Made by a program: the position numbers and the translations under genes. DNA of 64,000 nucleotides from Corynebacterium efficiens YS-314 (lineage in GTDB: Bacteria; Actinomycetota; Actinomycetes; Mycobacteriales; Mycobacteriaceae): the NCBI RefSeq assembly GCF_000011305.1, contig NC_004369.1, forward strand, positions 2,232,001 through 2,296,000, given 5' to 3'. The notes beneath the pieces are model-generated. The model searched no databases and was not told the origin of the DNA. It saw only the letters and a program-made list of their open reading frames with translations. Of this stretch, positions 1-9,273 are shown in pieces (position 1 is the first letter of the stretch; each line of letters begins with the position of its first letter).

Positions 1-137
1 GATCACCCGCGGGGGAGTTTTCGTGCGCTGGGCCCACTCACCTGGGTACCCGCCCTGCCATTGCCAGCGCCTTGCCAGCTCGTGGTAATACGCATGTCAT
101 TTTCGAATGGTCGGCTAGATCACCTATTGTTGAGGGC

Positions 138-920
138 ATGGCAGACGCGAAGAAGCAGGCGGCGAAGGCCGCCAAGAAGGAAGTGGCGGCAGCGAAGAGG
201 GCGCGCCGCAAGGAGACCCGCTCACAGATGTGGCAGGTCTTCAATATGCAGCGCAAGCAGGATAAGGCTCTTATCCCCCTCATGCTGCTGGCTGTCCTCG
301 GTATCCCCCTGATCCTGTTCCTCCTGGGCATGCTCTGGGATGGGCAGTGGTGGATGCTCCCCATCGGCATCATCGCCGGTGTCCTGGCGGCGATGTTCAT
401 CTTCACCCGTCGCGTGGAGCGCGATGTGTTCAAACGTGCTGAGGGCCAGGCCGGTGCCGCCGGTTGGGCTGTGGAGAACCTCCGGTCTGGTGTGGGCATG
501 ACCTGGCGCACCAAGACCGCCGTGGCGATGACCACCCAGATGGATGCTGTGCACCGTGTTGTCGGGTTGTCCGGTGTTGTCCTCGTCGGTGAGGGTGCCG
601 CGCACCGCCTCAAGCCGCTGATGGCCCAGCAGCGCAAGCGACTCAACCGCGTCGCACCGGGTGTCCCGGTCTATGAGATCATCACGGGCACCGGTGAGGG
701 TGAGGTGCCCATCGGCAAGCTGCAGCGTGAGCTGGTGAAGCTGCCGCGAAACTACAAGAAGAATGAGGTGGCCGCCCTCGCCGCCCGCATCGAGGCCATG
801 GACCACATCGGCTCCGGCCCGGGTGCGGCCCTGCCCAAGGGTCCGCTGCCCAAGGGCGCGAAGATGTCCGGTATGAACCGTCGTGCGCGCCGTCAGGCTG
901 AACGTAAGGGCGAGCAGTAA
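138..920 (+). CDS. DUF4191 family membrane protein
   Basis: A 260-aa protein. The first 35 residues are very rich in Lys, Ala and Arg; two adjacent hydrophobic segments follow (about residues 55-100), then a basic soluble C-terminal half ending in RRARRQAERK. This layout matches the actinobacterial DUF4191 family, usually found beside lipoate-synthesis genes and glnA. Its function is unknown and it is probably an inner-membrane protein. I chose the ATG at 138 because TTGAGGG lies just upstream and the longer in-frame extension has no membrane or family character. A strong hairpin with a T-run follows the stop. The family call is from memory of the pattern. Confidence 0.85.
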   Translation: MADAKKQAAKAAKKEVAAAKRARRKETRSQMWQVFNMQRKQDKALIPLMLLAVLGIPLILFLLGMLWDGQWWMLPIGIIAGVLAAMFIFTRRVERDVFKRAEGQAGAAGWAVENLRSGVGMTWRTKTAVAMTTQMDAVHRVVGLSGVVLVGEGAAHRLKPLMAQQRKRLNRVAPGVPVYEIITGTGEGEVPIGKLQRELVKLPRNYKKNEVAALAARIEAMDHIGSGPGAALPKGPLPKGAKMSGMNRRARRQAERKGEQ

Positions 921-953
921 GGCTCGTCGCCTCCGCGTCCGCGCCGTGATGTG

Positions 954-990
954 AGGGGTGCACCTCCGTGAAGGGGGTGCACCCCTTTTT
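954..990 (+). terminator. Rho-independent terminator after the DUF4191 gene
   Basis: Inverted repeat GGGGTGCACC / GGTGCACCCC with a short loop, followed by TTTTT. It separates the DUF4191 gene from the downstream transporter. Confidence 0.9.
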
Positions 991-1041
991 CCATTCCCTG
1001 ATGCGGGGAAAAATACCTGCCGTGGTGCGATGATGTAGGGC

Positions 1042-2670
1042 GTGAGCATTTTCGTGGAAAATCAGTTGTTGGCCCTGGTGGCCATCATGGGTATCGGTCT
1101 GTTGCTCGGCCGGATCAGGTTCTTCGGGTTCCGGCTCGGGGTGGCGGCGGTGTTGTTCGTGGGTCTGGCCTTCTCCACCATCGAACCGGACATCACGGTG
1201 CCTCCCCTGATCTACGTGGTGGGCCTGGCCCTGTTTGTGTACACCATCGGGCTGGAGGCCGGCCGTGACTTCTTCAGGTCGCTGCGGTCCACCGGCCTGC
1301 GTAACAACGGGCTGGCCCTCGGTGCCATCATCGCCACCACCGCGATCGCCTGGGTGGTCATCAAGGCGCTGGGCCTGGCACCCGCGACGGGTGCCGGCAT
1401 GTTGACCGGTGCGCTGACCAACACCCCGGCGATGGCGGCGGTGGTCGACGCCCTACCGGCGCTTATCGACGACAACCCCACCGACGCAGCACGCATCCTG
1501 GAGCTGCCTGTGGTGGCCTATTCCCTCACCTACCCGCTCGGTGTCCTGGTGGTGATCCTCACGATCGCGGTCTGCGGGGGCCTGTTCAAGGTCAACCATG
1601 AGAAGGAGGCGAAGAATGCCGGCGTGGCCGTTCAGGAGCTGACGGGACGCCGTGTCCGGGTCACCCGGGATGATCTGCCCGCCATCAGCAATATCCCGGA
1701 ACTGCTGGACCTGGAGGTCATCGTCTCCCGTGTGGAGCGCCGGGGGCAGCATGACCAGTTCATCCCCGAGGAGGGTGATCGCACCCGGTTGGGTGACATT
1801 CTCACCGTGGTGGGCTCCGATGATGAGCTCGAGCGCGCGGTGGGTCTGCTCGGCGAATTCGTCGACGGCCATCCATACAGCGATATCGATCTGGATTACC
1901 GCAGGATCTTCGTCTCTGATGAATCCATGGTCGGTGTGCCCTTGGCGAAACTGCGCAACCGTATTCCCGGCATGTTGATCACCCGGATCAGGCGGGGTGA
2001 CACCGACCTGATTGCGCATCCGGATATGACCCTCCAGCTGGGTGATCTGGTCCGCGTGGTTGCCCCCGCCGAGCGGATCAAGGAGGCCACCCACATCTTC
2101 GGTGACTCCTACAAACGCCTCGCTGATTTCAATCTGGTTCCCCTGGTGGTCGGTCTCTCCCTCGGGGTGCTGGTGGGCATGATGGAATTCCCCCTGCCCG
2201 GTGGAAGCGCCCTGTCCCTGGGCAATGCCGGTGGGCCCCTGTTGATCGCGCTGCTGCTGGGGGCGATGGGCCGCACCGGCAAGGTGGTCTGGCAGATCCC
2301 CTACAGTGCCAACCTCGCCCTCCGACAGCTGGGCATCACCATGTTTCTGGCGGCCATCGGGACGACCGCGGGTGCCGGGTTCCGGTCCGCGCTGAGCGAT
2401 CCGGCCTCCCTGCTGATCATCGGGGTGGGTGCCCTGCTGACCCTGGTGATCTCCGTGCTGGTTCTTGTCATCGGGCACAAGGTCATGCGTATCCCCTTCG
2501 GCGAGACCGCCGGCATCCTCGCCGGCACCCAGACCCATCCTGCGGTGTTGAGCTACATATCGGAGGCCTCGCGCAATGAACTGCCGGCGATGGGTTACAC
2601 CTCCGTCTATCCCCTCGCCATGGTGGCGAAGATCATCGCCGCACAGGTGCTGTTGTTCCTGCTGATATAG
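1042..2670 (+). CDS. AspT/YidE-type transporter with central TrkA-C domains
   Basis: A 542-aa polytopic membrane protein. It has an N-terminal block of about five hydrophobic helices (residues 5-180), a soluble middle (about 200-355) holding two TrkA-C-like segments (for example LGDILTVVGSDDEL and LGDLVRVVAPAE), and a C-terminal block of about five helices. Both membrane halves carry the family's Gly/Ala-rich motif with T-N/H-P (GALTNTPAM and GTQTHPAVL). This duplicated architecture is that of the aspartate:alanine exchanger family. The substrate cannot be read from sequence. The GTG start has no clear ribosome site, so the mRNA may be leaderless. Confidence 0.88.
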   Translation: MSIFVENQLLALVAIMGIGLLLGRIRFFGFRLGVAAVLFVGLAFSTIEPDITVPPLIYVVGLALFVYTIGLEAGRDFFRSLRSTGLRNNGLALGAIIATTAIAWVVIKALGLAPATGAGMLTGALTNTPAMAAVVDALPALIDDNPTDAARILELPVVAYSLTYPLGVLVVILTIAVCGGLFKVNHEKEAKNAGVAVQELTGRRVRVTRDDLPAISNIPELLDLEVIVSRVERRGQHDQFIPEEGDRTRLGDILTVVGSDDELERAVGLLGEFVDGHPYSDIDLDYRRIFVSDESMVGVPLAKLRNRIPGMLITRIRRGDTDLIAHPDMTLQLGDLVRVVAPAERIKEATHIFGDSYKRLADFNLVPLVVGLSLGVLVGMMEFPLPGGSALSLGNAGGPLLIALLLGAMGRTGKVVWQIPYSANLALRQLGITMFLAAIGTTAGAGFRSALSDPASLLIIGVGALLTLVISVLVLVIGHKVMRIPFGETAGILAGTQTHPAVLSYISEASRNELPAMGYTSVYPLAMVAKIIAAQVLLFLLI

Positions 2671-2675
2671 GAAAA

Positions 2676-2705
2676 CGGCTGGCACCCGGGGTGGGTATCC
2701 AGCCG
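2676..2705. terminator. Bidirectional hairpin between convergent genes
   Basis: CGGCTGG / CCAGCCG with a 16-nt loop lies between the stops of the transporter (+) and the RDD protein (-). On the minus strand the stem is followed by TTTTCC, so it works best as the RDD gene terminator. Confidence 0.7.
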
Positions 2706-2714
2706 TCGATAAGC
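2704..2714 (-). repeat. GCTTATCGACG, one-mismatch copy of the 3'-end 11-mer
   Basis: Read on the minus strand it lies 8 nt after the RDD gene stop and runs into the terminator stem. It differs at one base from GCTTGTCGACG, which recurs after other stop codons in the window. Confidence 0.7.
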
Positions 2715-2722
2715 TCCGTGGT

Positions 2723-3196
2723 CTAGCCGCGGATCACCGCGGTGCCGGTCGCCTTGTCGTGGAGACCGCGGCCGTCGGAGTCCACCATGGCTGCGGGCAG
2801 GATGAGGATGGTGAGCAGGGAGCGCACCAGTGCACGCCACCAGCCGACCCGTTCCTCGGCATCGATGCGTGCAAGGCCCATGCCGAGCATGGCGTGTCCG
2901 GGTGTCCGTGCGAAGATCCACCCGGTGAGCCAGCCCATGAGCACGAAGATGATGAGCGTGGAGGTGGCCACGTCACCGAGGGCGTCGGTGAAGTTGGTGA
3001 GTACGATGGCAATGATCCAGGAGATGATCCAGTCGATGCACACACCACCGATGCGCCTGGCCACAGACACCAGGGACCCCGGACCGCTTTCGGGGAGACC
3101 CAGTTTCTCACCGGGCCAGCGGCCGGGGGCATCGGGATCATCAAAGTCTGCGGGGATCTCCGGACCATCGAGCCAGGATCTTCTCGGTTTAGCCAT
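2723..3196 (-). CDS. RDD family membrane protein
   Basis: A 157-aa protein with a soluble N-terminus, two hydrophobic helices (about residues 55-105) and the motif ARRIGGVCIDWIISW at the start of the first helix, the Arg...Asp arrangement typical of RDD proteins. The second membrane block contains PGHAMLGMGLARID, also characteristic. The function is unknown. I chose the ATG at 3196; TAAGTT about 12 nt upstream looks like a -10 box, which would make a nearly leaderless mRNA. It is divergent from glnA, the usual corynebacterial arrangement. Confidence 0.85.
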   Translation of the reverse strand: MAKPRRSWLDGPEIPADFDDPDAPGRWPGEKLGLPESGPGSLVSVARRIGGVCIDWIISWIIAIVLTNFTDALGDVATSTLIIFVLMGWLTGWIFARTPGHAMLGMGLARIDAEERVGWWRALVRSLLTILILPAAMVDSDGRGLHDKATGTAVIRG

Positions 3197-3352
3197 GGTC
3201 TTAAACTTAGCCAACGGATAGACAAACGGGAAACGCCGTGGGGAGATCTCCTGTGATAGCGACGTACCTCACCGTCGGCATGCTGGCCGGGTGGGGTGAT
3301 GTGGCACTATTGTGGGCTGGTATCCGCTGCTCAGCGGGGAATCCACGAAAAG

Positions 3353-3384
3353 TTTTGATAGATCGACAGATAATGCCGTATACT
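3353..3384 (+). promoter_or_regulatory. glnA promoter with overlapping AmtR-like operator
   Basis: TTGATA (3355-3360) and TATACT (3379-3384) are separated by 18 nt, a very good sigma-A promoter. The sequence GATAGATCGACAGATA between and over these boxes resembles the AmtR nitrogen-control operator (consensus of the CTAT-N6-ATAG type), though it is degenerate. AmtR represses glnA in C. glutamicum; binding here is inference. About 110 nt of leader follow before the glnA start. Confidence 0.65.
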
Positions 3385-3497
3385 GGCCCGTGTCGCAAGG
3401 TGTACATCTGCACTTGAGTCTAGTCCCACTAGGTTTCAGGACCGTTAGCTTGCCCGGCGCGAAAACACCCTATACCCCATGCCAATGAGGAGTCACC

Positions 3498-4931
3498 GTG
3501 GCGTTTAACACCCCGGAAGAAGTAACCAAGTTCATCAAGGATGAAAACGTTGAGTTCGTCGATGTCCGATTCACCGACCTTCCCGGAATCGAGCAGCACT
3601 TCAGCATCCCCGCATCCGCTCTTGATGAGGACGCCATCGAGGAGGGCCTCGCCTTCGACGGTTCCTCCATCCGTGGTTTCACCACCATTGATGAATCCGA
3701 CATGAACCTGCTGCCGGATCTGGCCACCGCGAAGATCGATCCGTTCCGCAAGGCGAAGACCCTGAACATCAAGTTCTTCGTCCATGACCCCTTCACCCGT
3801 GAGGCGTTCTCCCGCGACCCCCGCAATGTGGCACGTAAGGCCGAGCAGTTCCTGGCCTCCACCGGCATCGCCGACACCTGCAACTTCGGCGCCGAGGCCG
3901 AGTTCTATCTCTTCGACTCCGTCCGTTACTCCACCGACATCAACTCCGGTTTCTACCATGTGGACACCAACGAGGGTTGGTGGAACCGTGGCCGTGAGAC
4001 CAACCTCGATGGCACCCCCAACACCGGTTCCAAGAACCGCCTCAAGGGCGGTTACTTCCCCGTCGCACCCTACGACCAGACCGTGGACGTCCGCGATGAG
4101 ATGGTCCGCAACCTGCGTGACGCCGGTTTCCACCTGGAGCGTTTCCACCACGAGGTCGGTGGCGGCCAGCAGGAGATCAACTACCGCTTCAACACCCTCC
4201 TGCACGCAGCCGATGACATTCAGACCTTCAAGTACATCGTGAAGAACACCGCAGCCCTGCACGGCAAGGCTGCCACCTTCATGCCCAAGCCGCTGGCCGG
4301 TGACAACGGCTCCGGCATGCACGCCCACCAGTCCCTGTGGAAGGACGGCAAGCCACTCTTCCACGACGAGTCCGGCTACGCCGGCCTGTCCGACATCGCC
4401 CGTTACTACATCGGTGGCATCCTCCACCACGCCGGTGCGGTCCTGGCGTTCACCAACCCGACCCTGAACTCCTACCATCGCCTGGTGCCGGGCTTCGAGG
4501 CCCCCATCAACCTGGTCTACTCCCAGCGCAACCGCTCCGCGGCCGTGCGTATCCCGATCACCGGTTCCAACCCGAAGGCCAAGCGCATCGAGTTCCGCGC
4601 ACCGGACCCATCCGGCAACCCCTACCTGGGCTTCGCCGCCATGATGATGGCCGGCCTGGACGGTGTGAAGAACCGCATCGAGCCGCACGCACCGGTGGAC
4701 AAGGACCTCTACGAGCTCCCACCGGAGGAGGCCGCCTCCATCCCGCAGGCACCGACCTCCCTGGAGGCATCCCTGAAGGCCCTGCAGGAGGACTCCGACT
4801 TCCTCACCGAGTCCGACGTGTTCACCGAGGACCTCATCGAGGCCTACATCCAGTACAAGTACGACAACGAGATCACCCCGGTCCGCCTGCGCCCCACCCC
4901 GCAGGAGTTCGAGCTGTACTTCGACTGCTAG
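3498..4931 (+). CDS. glnA: Glutamine synthetase I (type I-beta)
   Basis: A 477-aa cytosolic dodecameric enzyme that makes glutamine from glutamate, ammonia and ATP. Visible signatures are [12 protein letters not shown] (metal-binding Glu), [20 protein letters not shown] (the ATP and His region), [17 protein letters not shown] and NRSAAVRIP. The adenylylation loop DLYELPPEE places the modifiable tyrosine at residue 405, as known for C. glutamicum GlnA, so the GlnE encoded near 24-27 kb should regulate it. GAGGAG lies 8 nt before the GTG start. A hairpin terminator follows, so it is monocistronic. Confidence 0.98.
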   Translation: MAFNTPEEVTKFIKDENVEFVDVRFTDLPGIEQHFSIPASALDEDAIEEGLAFDGSSIRGFTTIDESDMNLLPDLATAKIDPFRKAKTLNIKFFVHDPFTREAFSRDPRNVARKAEQFLASTGIADTCNFGAEAEFYLFDSVRYSTDINSGFYHVDTNEGWWNRGRETNLDGTPNTGSKNRLKGGYFPVAPYDQTVDVRDEMVRNLRDAGFHLERFHHEVGGGQQEINYRFNTLLHAADDIQTFKYIVKNTAALHGKAATFMPKPLAGDNGSGMHAHQSLWKDGKPLFHDESGYAGLSDIARYYIGGILHHAGAVLAFTNPTLNSYHRLVPGFEAPINLVYSQRNRSAAVRIPITGSNPKAKRIEFRAPDPSGNPYLGFAAMMMAGLDGVKNRIEPHAPVDKDLYELPPEEAASIPQAPTSLEASLKALQEDSDFLTESDVFTEDLIEAYIQYKYDNEITPVRLRPTPQEFELYFDC

Positions 4932-4955
4932 ACCCGATAGGTCACAGCCCATGCC

Positions 4956-4993
4956 ACACCCCCTGGTGTCCACCACACCAGGGGGTGTTGTTG
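4956..4993 (+). terminator. glnA terminator
   Basis: ACACCCCCTGGTGT / ACACCAGGGGGTGT with a 5-nt loop, followed by TGTTGTTGTC, 25 nt after the glnA stop. Confidence 0.9.
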
Positions 4994-5072
4994 TCACCCG
5001 GGGTTGATGGAACATCACAGTTCAGATCACAATCCGCCCTGACAGTGGCCGCCCACCCCTCAAGGCGGTTCA

Positions 5073-5906
5073 ATGGGAGCTATGGATAAGGGCGACACCA
5101 GATCCGCGAAACGGACGATCGAACGGGCTGCCGACCAGGCCGAGGACCACCCCGCGCTGACCACCCTGGCCAGAGGTGGTTTCATTGTCCTGGGCATACT
5201 GCACATCCTCATCGGGTGGATCGCGGTGCGCATCGCCACTGGATCCGGCGGTTCGGGTGATGAGGCCTCGAATTCAGGTGCCCTGGCCACCATCGCGGAG
5301 GCTCCGGGTGGGCAGTTCCTCCTGTGGGTTGCCGTCATCGCCCTGGCGGCCCTGGGACTCTGGCAATTGAGCCAGCTGCTGGCGGGCGAGGACCTCAAGG
5401 AAAGGGCCAAGGGGGCGGTCATGGCCATGGTCTACTTCTCCCTGGCGGTGACCACCTCCACCTTCGCCCGGGGCGGCAGCACCTCCGATGGGGAGACCGC
5501 CACCGATGTCACCGCCACCGTCCTATCCCAACCCTGGGGTGTGGTGCTGGTTGTGGTCGCCGGGCTGGTGGTACTGGGGGCGGGTGTCTACAACCTCTGG
5601 AAGGGGGCCACCCGGGATTTCCGGGAGGATCTGGAGGCGGGTGCGGGGTCAGGGCAGGTCGGGACCGCGATCATCATCACCGGAACAGCCGGTTATGTCG
5701 CCCGTGGTATCGCCTTCGGGATCCTGGGGGTGTTGATCGTCATCGCCGGTTGGGCCCATGATCCGGAGCAGGCCGCAGGTCTGGACTCGGCTCTGCGCAC
5801 CCTCGGGGAACAACCCTTCGGCAGTGTGCTGCTCATCATCGTCGGCATCGGGCTCATCCTCTATGGTGCGTACTCCATCGCCCGCGCGCGCTATGTGCGG
5901 ATGTGA
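5073..5906 (+). CDS. DUF1206 membrane protein
   Basis: A 277-aa integral membrane protein with six hydrophobic helices arranged as three repeats of about 80 residues. Each repeat starts with a similar ARGGFIVLG / ARGIAFGILG-type helix, which is the DUF1206 pattern. No function is known for the family. AAGGCGG 5-6 nt before the ATG at 5073 supports this start; an ATG nine bases downstream is possible. It converges with the SGNH lipoprotein gene. Confidence 0.85.
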   Translation: MGAMDKGDTRSAKRTIERAADQAEDHPALTTLARGGFIVLGILHILIGWIAVRIATGSGGSGDEASNSGALATIAEAPGGQFLLWVAVIALAALGLWQLSQLLAGEDLKERAKGAVMAMVYFSLAVTTSTFARGGSTSDGETATDVTATVLSQPWGVVLVVVAGLVVLGAGVYNLWKGATRDFREDLEAGAGSGQVGTAIIITGTAGYVARGIAFGILGVLIVIAGWAHDPEQAAGLDSALRTLGEQPFGSVLLIIVGIGLILYGAYSIARARYVRM

Positions 5907-5928
5907 CTGCAGCCTGGCATGGGTTGGT

Positions 5929-5939
5929 CGTCGACAAGC
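5929..5939 (-). repeat. GCTTGTCGACG 3'-end motif (exact)
   Basis: An exact copy on the minus strand, 12 nt after the stop codon of the SGNH lipoprotein gene and in its sense direction. Confidence 0.75.
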
Positions 5940-5951
5940 GCGCGCCCGGCG

Positions 5952-6854
5952 CTACGGCTGGACCGGTTCCAGGCCCAGCGCGTCCCGGACGGCGGCGGCC
6001 ATCGCCTCATGGCCGGCGGAGGTCGGGTGCAGCGGATAGGCATCGGTCTGTTGGCCCTGGATATCCGCCCAGCGCTGCTGTGGGGGTGCACAACTGGTGT
6101 GCTCATCGGCATCGTCGGGCAGGACAAAGAGGGCATCGTGTCGTTCGGCCGCCTCGCGCACGGTCTCGTTGATCTGCCCGGTCAGCTCAACCGCCCAACG
6201 ACGATCCGCCTCGGAGACATCCCCCAGTTCGGGGCAGTCCCCGGCAGACACGAGCGGCAGGTAACCGGTGACCACAACCTGCGCGTCCCCGGCGCGGTCC
6301 CGGATAGCCTCGTGCACGCGGTCCAGCTGCGGGGGAAGCTGATCGAGCTGCTCCCCGATGGTTTCCCCCAGCAGGTCCACGCAATCATCAGCGTTCTCCC
6401 CGGCGATCCGTTCCCGGATGCATCCCGCCACCTCCCCGAATCCGAGGTCATTGCCCCCGATGGAGAGGGTGACCAGGGTGGTGTCCTCCGTCAGCGCATC
6501 CACCTGCGCCGGCAGCGTGCGCTCCCCCAGCGTCCTGGGTTCGAGCAGATCCCCGGTCACCGCCCCCTGGCAGGTGAGATCGGTGACCTCTGCGTGGAGG
6601 AGTTCCGGGTAATTACCGGACGAGCGCAGGCAGAACGGCTCACCCCGTAACGGCTGATCCCGCCCGCCCATCGCCGCATAGGAATCCCCGAGGGCGATGT
6701 AGACGTCGGTGATGCTTGTCGACGCCTCCGCCCCCTCCTCCCGGATGCCCCCGGAGGACTCACCCGGCGGTGCACCGGCGGTCTCCTCCCGGGCCCCATC
6801 CGCGCATCCGGCGAGAAGGAGTAATGCGCTTGCTGCGATGACCGTTGTCCTCAT
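5952..6854 (-). CDS. Secreted SGNH/GDSL-family lipase-esterase lipoprotein
   Basis: A 300-aa protein. A lipoprotein signal peptide ends in LLAGC, with the lipidated Cys at residue 17, and a low-complexity Glu/Gly/Ser linker follows. The catalytic domain shows SGNH block I ALGDSYAAM (nucleophile Ser), block III SIGGNDLGF (Gly and Asn) and block V HPTSAGH (catalytic Asp/His region). It is likely a cell-envelope acyl-ester hydrolase with unknown substrate. I chose the ATG at 6854, with GGGGAG upstream; a GTG nine bases earlier is possible. An exact GCTTGTCGACG copy (6714-6724, plus strand) lies inside the linker-coding part. Confidence 0.88.
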   Translation of the reverse strand: MRTTVIAASALLLLAGCADGAREETAGAPPGESSGGIREEGAEASTSITDVYIALGDSYAAMGGRDQPLRGEPFCLRSSGNYPELLHAEVTDLTCQGAVTGDLLEPRTLGERTLPAQVDALTEDTTLVTLSIGGNDLGFGEVAGCIRERIAGENADDCVDLLGETIGEQLDQLPPQLDRVHEAIRDRAGDAQVVVTGYLPLVSAGDCPELGDVSEADRRWAVELTGQINETVREAAERHDALFVLPDDADEHTSCAPPQQRWADIQGQQTDAYPLHPTSAGHEAMAAAVRDALGLEPVQP

Positions 6855-7139
6855 GGTGTCCACGTCTCCCCTGTCTACCGCAACCCGCGGGCTCCCGCGC
6901 GCCGGGGACGGGGTCAGGACGAAAGGGGCGGATACCTAAAACCAACCGTGATGAAGGTTACAGAATGATTTTATTCACCGCGGGGTACCGGCCAGATCCG
7001 CCGATGCCGACGATCCTGCGGGGCACGGCGCCTCCCACGGAACCGCGACCAGGGCTCCCACCACCCATTTTGTGTGACAGGGATTACTTGATGACGATTT
7101 GACCACAGCCAGCCTGTGGGATATGGACCAATTCCTAAA

Positions 7140-7156
7140 ATAACAGAAAAATAACA
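7140..7156 (+). promoter_or_regulatory. Paired ATAACA direct repeat, MtrA-like box
   Basis: ATAACA-N5-ATAACA (11-bp period) lies 54 nt before the PRC-barrel gene start. The same element with the same spacing precedes the next gene (7976-7992). Response regulator MtrA of actinobacteria binds GTAAC-like direct repeats with this spacing; assigning it here is inference. Both copies are followed by a shared CTAC(C)G(T)GGTA block that could hold the -10 region. Confidence 0.5.
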
Positions 7157-7209
7157 GTTGCATTCAGCCCTACCGTGGTAGTACCAGACACCGACAGCAA
7201 AGGAAGATC

Positions 7210-7755
7210 ATGTCTGAGCACACCGACAAATATGAGATCGTTTCCCTTCTGGATGCCAGCGCCTACGACAACTCCGGCCACAAGCTGGGTGCGGTGGAGG
7301 GCGTGTTCCTCAATGATGACACGGGACTACCCACCTTCGTTGAGGTCCACCACGGGCTCTTCGGCCGTCATTCCAGCCTCGTCCCGCTCCGTGGTGCGAA
7401 ATTGGAAGCCCACAAGCTGCACCTCGGTTTCAGCAAGGACGCCATCAAGGACGCCCCCGATATCGATCCGGAGAGTGGCCTGAGCACCCTCGAGCAGGAT
7501 GAGATCTTCGCCCACTATGGCGTCACCGACGCATCGGATGCCACCTACTTCCACCCGGAGCTGCCCGAATTGCCGGATGGCGCCGAAGTGGGCATCCGGG
7601 ATGAGACCACCGGTGTATCACTCCCCGGTGATCATTTCGCCTTCCAGGGACAGCAGGCAGAACAGCCGAGGGACGCCAAGACCCGGGAGCGCGATGCTGC
7701 CGACAGCATGGCCGAGTCCGAGAGGATCCGACTGCGTAGACACTCCGGGCGCTGA
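7210..7755 (+). CDS. PRC-barrel domain protein (short paralog)
   Basis: A 181-aa soluble acidic protein. Residues 5-85 form a PRC-barrel-like domain (LLDASAYDNSGHKLGAVEGV, then LVPLRGAKLEAHKLHLGFSK), followed by an acidic segment and a conserved basic end RIRLRRHSGR. Residues 1-120 clearly resemble the downstream gene at 8049, so the pair arose by duplication. PRC-barrel proteins of this type are often stress-linked, but no function can be assigned. AAAGGAAG lies 6 nt before the ATG. GC and codon use look native. Confidence 0.85.
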   Translation: MSEHTDKYEIVSLLDASAYDNSGHKLGAVEGVFLNDDTGLPTFVEVHHGLFGRHSSLVPLRGAKLEAHKLHLGFSKDAIKDAPDIDPESGLSTLEQDEIFAHYGVTDASDATYFHPELPELPDGAEVGIRDETTGVSLPGDHFAFQGQQAEQPRDAKTRERDAADSMAESERIRLRRHSGR

Positions 7756-7975
7756 CCTCCCCGACGGGGTGGGCACGGGATGCTGATTACAGCCGGATTT
7801 CATTCACCGCTCACCGGGGCCGGGGGTCGCGGGGCACCACAGAGCCCGCCGCCCCCTCATGGCGACACAGCCCCGCCCACCTCATTCCCACCGCTCAGGG
7901 CACTCATTCTCGGCTGTTGGACACAAAAGTCCCCCGTGAATACCCCACCTGGCGGGATCCACCCAGGACGAGCCG

Positions 7976-7992
7976 ATAACAACCCCATAACA
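7976..7992 (+). promoter_or_regulatory. Second paired ATAACA direct repeat, MtrA-like box
   Basis: ATAACA-N5-ATAACA lies 57 nt before the second PRC-barrel gene, with the same spacing and distance as before its paralog. This points to co-regulation by one direct-repeat-binding regulator, possibly MtrA. Confidence 0.5.
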
Positions 7993-8048
7993 CCCCAGAA
8001 TTCTCTACGGTGGTACCCACTCCACCATCCCCGTGAGGAAGGAAGAAC

Positions 8049-9188
8049 ATGACTGAGGCAACACCAAACAAGAGCGAGATCCGAGCACTTTTCGACGCCA
8101 CCGCCATCGACAAATCCGGTGACAAACTGGGTTCCATCAAGGAGGTCTTCGTTGATGACCGGACAGGCCAGCCCACCTTCGTCGAGGTCGGCCATGGGCT
8201 CTTCGGCATGTCCTCCAGCCTGGTCCCCCTCCGCGGCTCCTCACTCAGTGGCGATACCCTCCACCTCGGGTTCTCCAAGGATGCGATCAAGGATGCCCCT
8301 GATCTCGACGCCGACAACGGCCTGTCAGTGGAGGAGGAGAACCGGATCTACGAGCACTACCAGCTCACCGACGCCCGGGATGTGGACTATTTCCATGCAG
8401 ACACCACCAACACCTCCACTGACCGCAACCGCAGCGACCTGACCGGGGCGGATCGGGATGTGGATACCCACACCGACCGCGGGGCCGTCAGCGATGACAG
8501 CGGACATGTCACCACCACCGACCATGATGATTATGTCATCCCCGCAGACGGCACCCGGGATGCAACAGGGGTGGACGGTGGACGGCGTGATCCCATGGAG
8601 GCCCGAAACACAGGTGACCCAGCCACCCCGGGCGTCTCCGCAGTTCCAGGTGATGTGGGAGCACCACTGGATGACCACCTCAGGGACCGCGCTGGGACAG
8701 ACACCCGCGATGATGCCACCACCCCACGGGCTTCGAAGCTGCCCTCCGATGTCAGCGCCCCGGTGGATGAGGAGCTTGTCCGTCGCGAGGAGGAGACCGT
8801 GGCCCGCAACCGCACCCCTGACGATGAGCGCGCCGCAGCTGACACCACCGTGACCGCGGAGGGTGCGCGGGATGAGACCTTCGTCGATCGCCTGCGTGGC
8901 TCCCGCGTCGACACCACCGATGATGTGGACAACTACGCGAACACGGGCATGGGCGCCGGCGCAGCTGGTGGCGCGGTACGGTCCGACACGGATACCACCA
9001 TCACCGAGGAAACCGATGTCAACGCCTCACGCGATGTCGATGAGGCCAATGCCCACGGTCGCCATACCAAGGACGATGTGGTCAATGAGGTCGTGGAGGG
9101 CAAGGCACCCGGTGATTTCCAGACGCAGCAGGACCGCTTCAGGCTGCGTCGCTACTCCGACCGCCAGACCGGCACCGTCAAGGACTAG
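8049..9188 (+). CDS. PRC-barrel protein with long disordered acidic region
   Basis: A 379-aa protein. Residues 7-120 repeat the PRC-barrel domain of the upstream paralog (GDKLGSIKEVFVDDRTGQP, LVPLRGSSLSGDTLHLGFSK). Residues 120-360 are highly acidic, rich in Asp, Thr and Arg with repeated DTTD/RDATG-like strings, and look intrinsically disordered. The protein ends in RFRLRRYSDR, matching the paralog's tail. A disordered polyampholyte joined to a PRC barrel suggests a stress or envelope-associated role, but that is inference. GAGGAAGG lies before the ATG, and a strong terminator follows. Confidence 0.83.
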   Translation: MTEATPNKSEIRALFDATAIDKSGDKLGSIKEVFVDDRTGQPTFVEVGHGLFGMSSSLVPLRGSSLSGDTLHLGFSKDAIKDAPDLDADNGLSVEEENRIYEHYQLTDARDVDYFHADTTNTSTDRNRSDLTGADRDVDTHTDRGAVSDDSGHVTTTDHDDYVIPADGTRDATGVDGGRRDPMEARNTGDPATPGVSAVPGDVGAPLDDHLRDRAGTDTRDDATTPRASKLPSDVSAPVDEELVRREEETVARNRTPDDERAAADTTVTAEGARDETFVDRLRGSRVDTTDDVDNYANTGMGAGAAGGAVRSDTDTTITEETDVNASRDVDEANAHGRHTKDDVVNEVVEGKAPGDFQTQQDRFRLRRYSDRQTGTVKD

Positions 9189-9237
9189 TTAATCCCGCTG
9201 AGGACCGGGATGAGAACCCGCCCCCGCTCCCAACGCG

Positions 9238-9273
9238 ACTCCCCACCGGAGGTTATCCGGTGGGGAGTTCTAT
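9238..9273 (+). terminator. Terminator after the PRC-barrel pair
   Basis: ACTCCCCACCGG / CCGGTGGGGAGT with a 7-nt loop, followed by TCTATTT. Confidence 0.88.
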
